Assembly: GCA_003484235.1 (NCBI GenBank)
Contig: DNDP01000240.1
Coordinates: forward strand, 1 to 5,357
From: Verrucomicrobiales bacterium
GTDB lineage: Bacteria > Verrucomicrobiota > Verrucomicrobiia > Limisphaerales > RI-55
Direction: 5' to 3'
Length of the DNA: 5,357 bases
A program made the position numbers and the translations under genes. Shown here one piece after another: positions 1 to 5,280 of the stretch. The stretch's first letter is position 1, and each line of letters begins with the position of its first letter. The notes beneath the pieces are model-generated. The model saw only the letters and a program-made list of their open reading frames with translations, was not told where the DNA came from and made no database searches.

Positions 1-2
1 GC

Positions 3-542
3 CTACTCCCCGAAATACGGCAGGTAGTCGAACTTCTGGCCGCCGACGCTGGCCTCGACCATCAGGCCCGCCTTGCCGAGGGTGAACACCAGCACGCCGT
101 GCTCGAACTTGGCGTTCTTCGAGACCCCTTCGGCCGCCGCAAGAGCACCGACCTGCGCGCTGAACTCCACGTTGCCCTCCTTGAAGTTCTTCAGCGTCGT
201 CGCGTTCTCGAAGAAGATCACCTCGGCATAGATCTGTCCGCCGGCCTGCAGCCCGATGGTGACCTGGGTCAGCTTCACCTCGCCAATGGTCCGGCCCTTC
301 TCGAACAGCTGCCCCGTGCCCCGCGCCGCGCCGATGCCCAGACCGCCCTTCGTGACCTTCGGGAAGATCGCGTAGCCGACCGAGCCGTTGAACAGCTTCT
401 TCATCCCGTCGTCAGCCTTGAGGAACAAACCCATCGCGTCGTTGACGGAGGCATCGAGCTCCTTCCGCTTGTCGGCGGCAGGCAGACTGAAAACGGCGCC
501 GAGGAGCAGAATCGCGATCCATGAATGCAGCTTCAAATTCAT
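3..542 (-). CDS. Exported SYLF/Ysc84-family lipid-binding protein
   Basis: A 179-residue protein, complete with a TAG stop at 3-5. Residues 1-23 form a Sec signal peptide: basic start (MNLKLHSW), hydrophobic core (IAILLLGAVF), then SLPAA before DKRKE, so it is probably exported to the periplasm. The mature part carries the SYLF (DUF500, Ysc84 actin-binding) pattern: GYAIFPKVTKGG at 57-68, GIGAARGTG at 69-77, IGLQAGGQIYAEVIFF at 96-111 and AGLMVEASVGGQKFDY near 158-173. Known SYLF domains bind phosphoinositides in eukaryotes; the bacterial role is poorly defined. I prefer ATG 542 because it starts directly at the signal peptide, but ATG 551 is in frame, and a GGGGA lies upstream of both (about 11 bases from 542, 2 from 551). 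It lies 64 bases downstream of psd on the same strand and is probably co-transcribed, which fits an envelope-lipid role, though this is inferred. Family call is firm; function is not. Confidence 0.9.
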   Translation of the reverse strand: MNLKLHSWIAILLLGAVFSLPAADKRKELDASVNDAMGLFLKADDGMKKLFNGSVGYAIFPKVTKGGLGIGAARGTGQLFEKGRTIGEVKLTQVTIGLQAGGQIYAEVIFFENATTLKNFKEGNVEFSAQVGALAAAEGVSKNAKFEHGVLVFTLGKAGLMVEASVGGQKFDYLPYFGE

Positions 543-606
543 GCGCCGCATCGTCCCCGCAAAACCCAAACGGTCAAGCAACGATTCACCGGCGGGAGGG
601 CGGACT

Positions 607-1506
607 TCAGGCCTCGACCGCCATGCGCGAGCCCATCCGGGCGTAGAGCTCCCGGCATTGGCGGGAATTCCCCACCAGATCCTCCGCCAGCCGGACGCGG
701 CCCGGCTCGAACAGCGTGATCGTCGAGGAGCCGCCGAACTCGAACCAGCCCTTCTCCGCCCCGCGCGCCACCTTCGTGCCGGGCGTGTACGATTGCCGGA
801 TGGAGCCCACGCAGGTGGCGCCGACCTCGATCAGCAGCACCGTGCCAAGCTGCGCGGTCTCCAGCCGGGTGATCGACCGCTTGTTCTCCCACAGGTAGGC
901 GAGACGCTGGCGTAGGGCGACCGGATTGACGGAGAACAACGGTCCATTGATCAGGCGCGGCGCGGATGCCGTGCCGGCCGCCGGAAAGTGGAAGCGGTGG
1001 TAATCGACCGGGCAAAGCCGCGAAAGCACGAGCGCCCCCCCGCGGTAGGCGGCTGCCAACGCCGGATCGCCGACGAGCTCCGCCACGTCGAACCGCTGGC
1101 CCTTGACGAAGACGCCGCCGACCTCCGCCACGTTCTGGAAACCCAGGTGCCGTCCGTCGGCCGGGAACACCACGGCGCCGGGCGCGTCGTCGATCGGCCG
1201 TGCCGCGGACTTCAACCGCCGGATGAAGAAATCGTTGAAGCAGCGGAAGCTGCCGGGATCATCCGCCAGCTCGCCGACGTCGGTCCGGTACTGCCGGATG
1301 AACGGTTGGATCTTGGCGCGGCTGGCCGGACGTTCCCCCCCCCAGCCATACCAGCGGGAGAAGAACGCCCGCTTGGCGACCGCGTGCAGCGCCAGCCGCC
1401 CGAGCAGGTTCGTGTAGGTCCAGCGGAGGAAGCCCTCGCCATACACGACCTCCGTCTCCACCTGGCCGGTGTGGCGGTTGAAAAACTGGATGGACTCGGC
1501 GGACAC
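607..1506 (-). CDS. psd: Phosphatidylserine decarboxylase proenzyme (type II, PSD-B)
   Basis: A 299-residue enzyme that decarboxylates phosphatidylserine to phosphatidylethanolamine at the inner membrane. Family features: N-terminal SIQFFNRHTG (5-14) and FLRWTY (26-31) match the usual start of type II enzymes; FNDFFIRRLK at 90-99; FPADG at 114-118 contains the catalytic-triad Asp (117); CPVDYHRFHFP at 165-175 contains the conserved histidines 170 and 173; and the self-cleavage site FGGSST at 257-262. By analogy with LGST of E. coli, cleavage before the first Ser (260) would leave a beta chain of about 259 residues and a short alpha chain with the pyruvoyl group. The C-terminal NSRQ...ARMG tail is also family-like. 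The frame stays open far upstream, but that part is antiphase to the propeller gene; GTG 1506 gives the expected N-terminus and family length. No convincing Shine-Dalgarno is visible. It starts 35 bases after the propeller gene stop and is probably translated from the same mRNA. Confidence 0.95.
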   Translation of the reverse strand: MSAESIQFFNRHTGQVETEVVYGEGFLRWTYTNLLGRLALHAVAKRAFFSRWYGWGGERPASRAKIQPFIRQYRTDVGELADDPGSFRCFNDFFIRRLKSAARPIDDAPGAVVFPADGRHLGFQNVAEVGGVFVKGQRFDVAELVGDPALAAAYRGGALVLSRLCPVDYHRFHFPAAGTASAPRLINGPLFSVNPVALRQRLAYLWENKRSITRLETAQLGTVLLIEVGATCVGSIRQSYTPGTKVARGAEKGWFEFGGSSTITLFEPGRVRLAEDLVGNSRQCRELYARMGSRMAVEA

Positions 1507-1541
1507 GGTCGGCGCGGGATCGGGGGTTGAGGCGGGCCCGG

Positions 1542-3125
1542 CTAGCGACCGGGATTCTGCAGCAGCGGCAGCCGGTAACAGGCGGCCTCGCGGTCGGTCC
1601 GGACCAGCAGAAGCTGCCCGGCAAGCGCCGGCGGGTTCCATTGCTTGTGATCGAAGGCCTCGATGCGGGCGAGCTCGTTGGGCGCGTCCGGCGTCGGTTC
1701 CAGAAGGACAATGCCACCGTCCTCCGCCGTGAGGATCACGAGCCCATCGACCATGATCATCTGACCGTGGCCGTAGCGGCCCTCCTTCCAGCGCTGGCTG
1801 CCGTCGTTGAGGTCGAGGCAGGCCAACATGCCGTCGTCGAGGCCGTAGATGAAATCGCCGCGCCGCGCCACGTTGGTGAACTTCGCCTTCATGCGGATGG
1901 ATCGCCAGACCTGCTCCGCCGACCACTTCCCGGCGGCATCGCGGCGGACCTCGAGCAGCTCGGCGCCGATTCCGTAGCCGCTCGAGACAAAAAGCGTGTT
2001 GGACGAGACGACGATCGGCAGCGCCACATGCGGCTGGCCCTTGCCCCACGGGTATTCCCAGAGCACCCGGCCATCCGCCGGATCGTGGGCCGCCACGGCG
2101 TTCTGGTTGAAGATCAGCACCTGCTCGAAACCGTCGAGCACGCCGAGCGTGGGAGCGCTGTAGCCGGCCCGTGCGCCGCCGCCGCTCCAGTGACGGGCTC
2201 CGGTCCCAAGATCGTAGGCCACGAGCGAGCGCCCGTCGGAACCGCCCGCACTGACAATCACCCTTCCCTCGTGCACGAGCGGCGAGCCGGCCAGGCCCCA
2301 GTCAGGAACGCTGGCGCCGTTCTCCGCGAGAATGTCCACCGTCCAAAGCGGCCGGCCACCCGCCAACGTGAAGCAGTTCAGCACGCCGGTAGCGCCAAGA
2401 GTCACCACCCGATCGCCCACGATCGTGGGCACGGTGCGGGGCCCGAGCCCGCCGACCGGGGTGTCGTAGCGGGCGGCGTAGGCATGGCGCCAGCGGGGTT
2501 CGCCGGTGAGCAAATCGTAGCAGGCGACCACTTCGTTGTCCCCGTCCTGTTCGAGGGTGACGGCTGCCTTGCCGGCCACGGCGAAACCGGACCAGCCGGC
2601 GCCCACGGGCCGGCGCCAAAGCTGCCGTGGCGGCTGCTGATGCCAGTCCCTCGAAAGCTCGATGCCCGCGAGGTTTACCCGGCGATCGGGCCCGAGGAAC
2701 TGCGGAAAATCGGCGAGCACGAAACCGGGCGCGCTGGCCAGGAGATTGGTGTCCGTGACCGCCGTAACGGAAGATTGCCGCCAGCGTGGTTCCAGGACGG
2801 GCATCAGGTCCCCCGTGACCGTGCGAAACCTGAACAGCGAACCGACACCAACGCCGACCACCAGCACCAGCGCGAAGACGCCGAGCCTCGGTTTCCAGCG
2901 GGTGCGCGAGTAAAGCAGCCACCAGAGCACCACCAAGACCACGGCGAGAAATCCCGCCCCAAGCGAGCGCATGATCTTGTCCTGCCGCTGCACGTCCAAA
3001 CCGAACCAGACCCAGACCTGAAACCCGGCGAACAGCAGCACGATCAGGTAGAACGGCCACCAGCGGATGCCGGCCGGCTGGGATGACGGCGGCTCGGGGG
3101 ACGGAGGTGTCGGTTGTTCACTCAC
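1542..3125 (-). CDS. Membrane-anchored PQQ-like beta-propeller repeat protein
   Basis: A 527-residue protein with two parts. Residues 2-19 are rich in Pro and Ser. Three hydrophobic segments follow, at about 22-43 (WWPFYLIVLLFAGF), 54-72 (SLGAGFLAVVLVVLWW) and 79-97 (PRLGVFALVLVVGVGVG). The rest is an outer-face domain starting with FPQFLGPDRR (140-149) and then repeated PQQ/BamB-like blades: VVACYDLLTGEPRWRH (199-214), LNCFTLAGGRPLWTV (249-263), LVAYDLGTGARHW (301-313), AVAAHDPADGRVLWEY (343-358) and LACLDLNDGSQRWKE (434-448). The pattern is colour-blade 'A.D..TG...W', typical of quinoprotein-like folds used as protein-interaction or assembly platforms; actual PQQ binding is not implied. GTG 3125 is chosen because it begins just before the Pro-rich leader; a TTG at 3170 is the only other upstream start and adds 15 unlikely residues. 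First gene of the presumed operon with psd. Partner and substrate unknown. Confidence 0.88.
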   Translation of the reverse strand: MSEQPTPPSPEPPSSQPAGIRWWPFYLIVLLFAGFQVWVWFGLDVQRQDKIMRSLGAGFLAVVLVVLWWLLYSRTRWKPRLGVFALVLVVGVGVGSLFRFRTVTGDLMPVLEPRWRQSSVTAVTDTNLLASAPGFVLADFPQFLGPDRRVNLAGIELSRDWHQQPPRQLWRRPVGAGWSGFAVAGKAAVTLEQDGDNEVVACYDLLTGEPRWRHAYAARYDTPVGGLGPRTVPTIVGDRVVTLGATGVLNCFTLAGGRPLWTVDILAENGASVPDWGLAGSPLVHEGRVIVSAGGSDGRSLVAYDLGTGARHWSGGGARAGYSAPTLGVLDGFEQVLIFNQNAVAAHDPADGRVLWEYPWGKGQPHVALPIVVSSNTLFVSSGYGIGAELLEVRRDAAGKWSAEQVWRSIRMKAKFTNVARRGDFIYGLDDGMLACLDLNDGSQRWKEGRYGHGQMIMVDGLVILTAEDGGIVLLEPTPDAPNELARIEAFDHKQWNPPALAGQLLLVRTDREAACYRLPLLQNPGR

Positions 3126-3291
3126 GATGAATTCGCAGGACAGTGAAACGCCAAATTGTCGGCATTGCAATCACGCGGCCGTCAATTCGCGGGATCGCGT
3201 CACCGGCCGGTCCGCCGCAGATCACCGGAAATTGCCGGGCTGCGCCAATCGGTGTTTGGAAGCCGGCGTCGGCTGGTTTAGCATGTCGGCA
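3126..3291. promoter_or_regulatory. Divergent intergenic region between propeller gene and DUF493 gene
   Basis: This 166-base gap separates two divergently read genes and so must hold, or be close to, both promoters. I cannot name a convincing one. On the minus strand TTGCAA (3170-3165) and TTCACT (3147-3142) are 17 bases apart, but the second hexamer matches a sigma-70 -10 box poorly. On the plus strand TTGGAA and TTTAGC just before the start are equally weak. Several short GC palindromes occur (CCGG...CCGG, CGCG...CGCG), none long enough to call an operator. Confidence 0.35.
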
Positions 3292-3564
3292 ATGCGTGAG
3301 CCGACCGCCGAAGACTTCGAGAAGCTGTTCCCCGCGGAGTGCCATTTCAAGGTGATTGCCGTGGACCTGGTCGGCGTGCACCGGAACCTCAACCAGTGCC
3401 TGGTCGATCTCGGGATCGCGGATCACGCCTTTCAGCCCGCCAACAAGTCCGAGCACGGCAAATACATCAGCTACGAGACATCGATCGTCGTGGAGACCCA
3501 CGACCGGATGAAGGAGATCGACGCGGCGCTCCGGGCGGTGGAAGGAGTGAAGCTGGTGCTGTAG
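3292..3564 (+). CDS. DUF493 (YbeD-like) small protein
   Basis: A 90-residue cytosolic protein of the DUF493/UPF0250 family, whose E. coli member YbeD has an ACT-like ferredoxin fold. The order beta-alpha-beta-beta-alpha-beta can be read: CHFKVIAV (17-24), helix HRNLNQCLVDLGI (30-42), the family signature SEHGKYISYETSIVVET (53-69), helix DRMKEIDAALRAV (71-83) and the terminal strand VKLVL (86-90). Length matches the family (about 85-100). ATG 3292 is chosen; ATG 3283, three codons upstream and in frame, is equally possible, as neither has a clear Shine-Dalgarno. The reading frame extends further upstream to 3067, but that part overlaps the divergent propeller gene and has no family resemblance. 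The molecular function is not established; an allosteric or regulatory role is only suggested by the fold. Confidence 0.88.
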   Translation: MREPTAEDFEKLFPAECHFKVIAVDLVGVHRNLNQCLVDLGIADHAFQPANKSEHGKYISYETSIVVETHDRMKEIDAALRAVEGVKLVL

Positions 3565-3566
3565 CC

Positions 3567-3585
3567 CGCCGACGGTCAGTCGGCG
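3567..3585. terminator. Hairpin between convergent genes, possible bidirectional terminator
   Basis: CGCCGAC (3567-3573) and GTCGGCG (3579-3585) are perfect inverted repeats around a 5-base loop. The structure begins 3 bases after the DUF493 stop and covers the 3' end of the opposite gene, whose TGA stop (3576-3578) lies in the loop. The position between two converging genes suggests shared 3'-end formation. There is no T-tract on either side, so a classic Rho-independent terminator is not proven. Confidence 0.5.
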
Positions 3586-3965
3586 AGCGCCCAGCGGGTC
3601 AGCGCCATGCTCAGGGCGAACAGATAGCCGTAGGCAAACCGGTCGAGGCGGATGAGGGCCTGACCGCGCCGCCGCCGCCAGGCGCCCAGCAGCGCCATGG
3701 CCGCTCCGGCCAGAACGGGCGTCAGCAACAGGTTGGCGAACCGGCCCTCCGGCGAATCAATGAACAGCGCGGGGAAGACCAGCACGCTCAGTCCACCCGA
3801 GAGCGCACCGAACAGGGCATAGCCAAGCGCAGCCAACCAGGGATTGGGCCGGCGATTGAAGGGCGCCGCAGCCGAGCGCAGCCCCAGCTCCGCCATGGCC
3901 TCGAAGATCACCTGCAACAGGATCTCGCCCACGAACTGGAAGAGGAGTTCGAACAGGAATTGCAT
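3576..3965 (-). CDS. Small multi-pass membrane protein of unknown function
   Basis: A 129-residue, strongly hydrophobic protein. An N-terminal segment FLFELLFQFVGEILLQVIFE (3-22) has regularly spaced Glu and Gln among Leu, Ile and Phe, and could be an amphipathic helix or a polar-faced membrane helix. After the basic linker RSAAAPFNRRPNPW (30-43) come hydrophobic stretches at about 44-68 (LAALGYALFGALSGG), 76-95 (FANLLLTPVLAGAAMALLGA) and 108-126 (DRFAYGYLFALSMALTRW), with the basic patch WRRRRG (96-101) between the last two. Three or four membrane passes in the inner membrane are likely. It resembles uncharacterised small membrane proteins from proteobacteria with a similar start and an NPWLAALGYALFG motif, but I know no function for them. 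ATG 3965 is preceded by AAGGA at about 13 bases, rather far. Coding is supported by its biased composition and clean hydrophobic pattern; stop TGA at 3576-3578. Confidence 0.75.
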   Translation of the reverse strand: MQFLFELLFQFVGEILLQVIFEAMAELGLRSAAAPFNRRPNPWLAALGYALFGALSGGLSVLVFPALFIDSPEGRFANLLLTPVLAGAAMALLGAWRRRRGQALIRLDRFAYGYLFALSMALTRWALAD

Positions 3966-4072
3966 CGGAACGGGCCAGTCCTTGAGCCCGCAGGTCTTTC
4001 AGAGTGTTGTTCGATCAGCGGCGCAGTTGCTTGCTCTACTCAGCAGCGATACTTCCTCAATTGCGGGGCTCT
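3966..4072. other. Intergenic gap downstream of the SUKH-3 gene
   Basis: About 107 bases between two minus-strand genes. It contains CGGGC/GCCCG arms (a 5-bp stem within 3973-3992) that could fold in the leader of the membrane-protein gene, and a stretch at 4006-4029 that partly resembles sequence on the other side of the SUKH-3 gene. I see no promoter or gene here. Confidence 0.4.
4006..4029 (+). repeat. Possible degenerate direct repeat, copy A
   Basis: GTTGTTC (4006-4012) followed after 4 bases by AGCGGCGCAGTTG (4017-4029). The same two blocks occur beyond the other end of the SUKH-3 gene as GTTGTTC (4592-4598) and AGCGGAGCGGTTG (4610-4622), 11 of 13 bases alike but with an 11-base spacer. 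The similarity is short and may be chance. Confidence 0.3.
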
Positions 4073-4552
4073 TCAGTAGTCGTAAAGTGCGGCATCGCCT
4101 CTTCGAAAAACCTCGCCATACAAACTTACCGAATCTTGGTCCGGACGCAGCATCGGCTGCGCTCGTTGCCCACGCACGATACGCTCTATCGCTTCATAAA
4201 AATCCGAACCCTCGAAGTAGAACGCATCGTGGACACAACTCCGCCCAAAACACCGCCCATCTGCGGCCAGGAAAAGGTCTGCGTGACCCCCGGATACATG
4301 CGCGACACCGACCAGATGCGTGGAAAGCAAGCCTTGCCACCGGACGATCTCAGCATCTAGCTCCACCGAACAAAACGTCACCGTGGTTCTGGCGCACTCT
4401 TCTCCAGCCTCTTCGATTCCGACGGTGAGTCCGCCGAATTCCTGCAATACCGCCGCTGCAGGATGGTTCATAGGAACAATGCTCGCGATTGGCAAAGAGC
4501 GCCCAGAGGACCAGCCTGCCACTTTGAAATGGTGATGGAGAAACGTCGTCAT
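4073..4552 (-). CDS. SUKH-3 domain immunity-type protein
   Basis: A 159-residue protein without signal peptide or membrane segment, so cytosolic. It shows the SUKH-3 layout: HFKVAGWSSGR near the start (8-18), a conserved AAAVLQEFGGLTV block (32-44), a central strand ending in F60, then STHLVGVAHVSGG (77-89), ADLFLAADGRCFG (91-103) and the closing helix DFYEAIERIVRG (117-128). SUKH (Smi1/Knr4-related) proteins are best known as immunity proteins that neutralise polymorphic or contact-dependent toxins, including nucleases. No toxin is visible nearby, so it is an orphan here. ATG 4552 is needed to include the N-terminal block and has AAAGGG just upstream, with a very short spacing. A hand count gives about 56% GC over 4081-4560, against about 71% in three sampled lines of the propeller gene, suggesting horizontal gain. 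Family call is by motif recognition; the immunity role is inferred. Confidence 0.82.
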   Translation of the reverse strand: MTTFLHHHFKVAGWSSGRSLPIASIVPMNHPAAAVLQEFGGLTVGIEEAGEECARTTVTFCSVELDAEIVRWQGLLSTHLVGVAHVSGGHADLFLAADGRCFGRSCVHDAFYFEGSDFYEAIERIVRGQRAQPMLRPDQDSVSLYGEVFRRGDAALYDY

Positions 4553-4587
4553 CGCCCTTTCTCGCCCAACAATCTATTTGCAGAATC

Positions 4588-4657
4588 CGAAGTTGTTCAG
4601 CCCATGACGAGCGGAGCGGTTGGTGCCGCTCGGCGAAGGCAGCGGTGAACAACTTCG
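4588..4657. repeat. Nested inverted repeat (12-bp outer arms, 7-bp inner arms)
   Basis: The outer arms CGAAGTTGTTCA (4588-4599) and TGAACAACTTCG (4646-4657) are perfect reverse complements. Inside them CGAGCGG (4608-4614) and CCGCTCG (4626-4632) form a second perfect stem around an 11-base loop. Single-stranded DNA or RNA could fold into a long hairpin with an asymmetric internal loop (8 and 13 bases). It lies 36 bases upstream of the SUKH-3 start codon, so it could act in its leader, be a terminator, or be the remnant of a small mobile element. No coding function is evident. Confidence 0.8.
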
Positions 4658-4753
4658 CCCGGCGCGCAGGCTTGGGGATGGTCCTGGAGGTTCATTCAGT
4701 TCGTTCCTTCCAACGCTTTCGAGGGTGCGCCGGCATCCGCCCAGCGGTCAAGT

Positions 4754-4819
4754 CCGCCGCCAGCGTGGGACAGGCATCCAGCCTGTCTTGGCGGCGGCAC
4801 GCTCAGGCTTCATCCTGTC
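4754..4819. repeat. Dispersed-type palindromic repeat with partial second copy
   Basis: GACAGGC (4769-4775) and GCCTGTC (4781-4787) form a perfect stem around ATCCA. An outer stem CCGCCGCCA (4754-4762) with TGGCGGCGG (4789-4797) extends it, with a 6-base bulge on one side. A degenerate relative, CAGGCTTCATCCTGTC (4804-4819), follows directly. The core GGGACAGGCATCCAGCCTGTC-like element, spuriously translated as 'GQASSLS' or 'TGWxPVPR', is one I associate with many verrucomicrobial intergenic regions; this is from memory. It sits 7 bases after the stop of the lipoprotein gene on the minus strand, a typical place for REP-like elements that end or stabilise mRNA. Confidence 0.7.
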
Positions 4820-4826
4820 AACCTCA

Positions 4827-5123
4827 TCATTGACTCTGTGTCCGAGATGAAATGGGCTGCCCCTCGCGATCAATGTCCAGCTCGCCAATAGCACCCGTGG
4901 AATCGCGAAAGAAGACTCGATATGTCGTAACCCGTCCCTTGAAGGAATAGGTCTCCACTCGCTCAATGGTCGCTTTCGGACGCACGCGAACAAACGCGGC
5001 GAGAATTTTGTCGGGCACATGCTCGAAAGGCGCCGTGGCCCGAACCACATCGGGTAGTGGCTCCCACATGCAACCCGCCAACAGGCTTAGGCAGATCAGG
5101 AATGGAAGGAGGAGTTTCTGCAT
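4827..5123 (-). CDS. Small lipoprotein with PepSY-like C-terminal domain
   Basis: A 98-residue protein. Residues 1-18 form a lipoprotein signal peptide (MQKLLLPFLICLSLLAGC), with lipobox LAGC and the lipidated Cys at 18, so the mature protein should be membrane-anchored in the periplasm or outer membrane. The remainder, from VPDKILAAFVRVRPKATIER (36-55) through TYRVFFRDSTGAIGELDIDREG (67-88), has the helix followed by a beta-sheet 'Y.V.F....G...E..ID..G' pattern of PepSY and BLIP-like domains, which in other proteins inhibit peptidases or act as folding modules. One domain copy only. ATG 5123 is preferred over the upstream start at 5168 because it begins the signal peptide and has AGGTG two bases upstream. 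No partner peptidase is in view, so the role is unknown. The PepSY-like assignment is tentative; the lipoprotein call is strong. Confidence 0.8.
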   Translation of the reverse strand: MQKLLLPFLICLSLLAGCMWEPLPDVVRATAPFEHVPDKILAAFVRVRPKATIERVETYSFKGRVTTYRVFFRDSTGAIGELDIDREGQPISSRTQSQ

Positions 5124-5267
5124 GACACCTAACTCGACGCAGTGTATCCGGCGAACCACCGCCCGCAAGCGTCGGCTGGGTTTGAAGCGCGGGCGCGGCG
5201 AGCAGCCGGGTGTCGAAGACGAGGACGACGGCGAGGGCGATTACGATTCAGGGAACCGGGATTGGAA
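5124..5267. other. Intergenic region upstream of the lipoprotein gene
   Basis: This 144-base stretch lies between two minus-strand genes. It includes an Asp/Glu-like GA-rich patch (gacgaggacgacggcgaggg, 5219-5238) and no clear promoter hexamers. I see no gene or RNA in it. Confidence 0.4.
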
Positions 5268-5280
5268 TCACCTGGTTCCC
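5251..5280 (-). terminator. Hairpin over the 3' end of the right-edge gene
   Basis: GGGAACC (5251-5257) and GGTTCCC (5274-5280) are perfect inverted repeats; two more G-C pairs form inside after one mismatch. The 10-base loop contains the TGA stop of the minus-strand gene (5268-5270). Its place at the gene end suggests a transcription terminator or mRNA 3' stem, but no T-tract follows. Confidence 0.4.

Noticed and set aside
519..596. Possible separate promoter before the SYLF gene (TTGACC near 570-575 on the minus strand)
   Set aside because: The hexamer 17 bases downstream is ACGATG, which does not resemble a -10 box, so I do not list it.
1507..2049. Extension of the psd frame upstream to 2049
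   Set aside because: The extra part overlaps the propeller gene in another frame, looks like low-complexity shadow translation, and would make the enzyme far longer than its family.
1527..3086. A 519-codon open frame on the plus strand opposite the propeller gene
   Set aside because: It is antisense to a clearly conserved protein, is rich in Arg, His, Pro and Ala with no domain pattern, and is explained by high GC at third codon positions.
4350..4652. A 100-codon minus-strand frame overlapping the SUKH-3 gene
   Set aside because: It is a shadow frame whose N-terminal part only reads through the inverted repeat; no recognisable motif and strong Arg/Ser/Trp bias.
4564..4657. Integron attC site at the SUKH-3 gene (GCCCAAC at 4564-4570, i.e. 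GTTGGGC about 12 bases before the start codon)
   Set aside because: The core-site heptamer is in a suggestive place, but I find no matching partner heptamer at attC distance. The large palindrome has GTT on the left and AAC on the right, opposite to attC, and no integrase is present.
4620..4850. Short plus-strand frames through the palindromic repeat
   Set aside because: They translate the repeat itself ('GQASSLS'-like peptide), a well-known kind of spurious ORF, with no start signal or conservation pattern.
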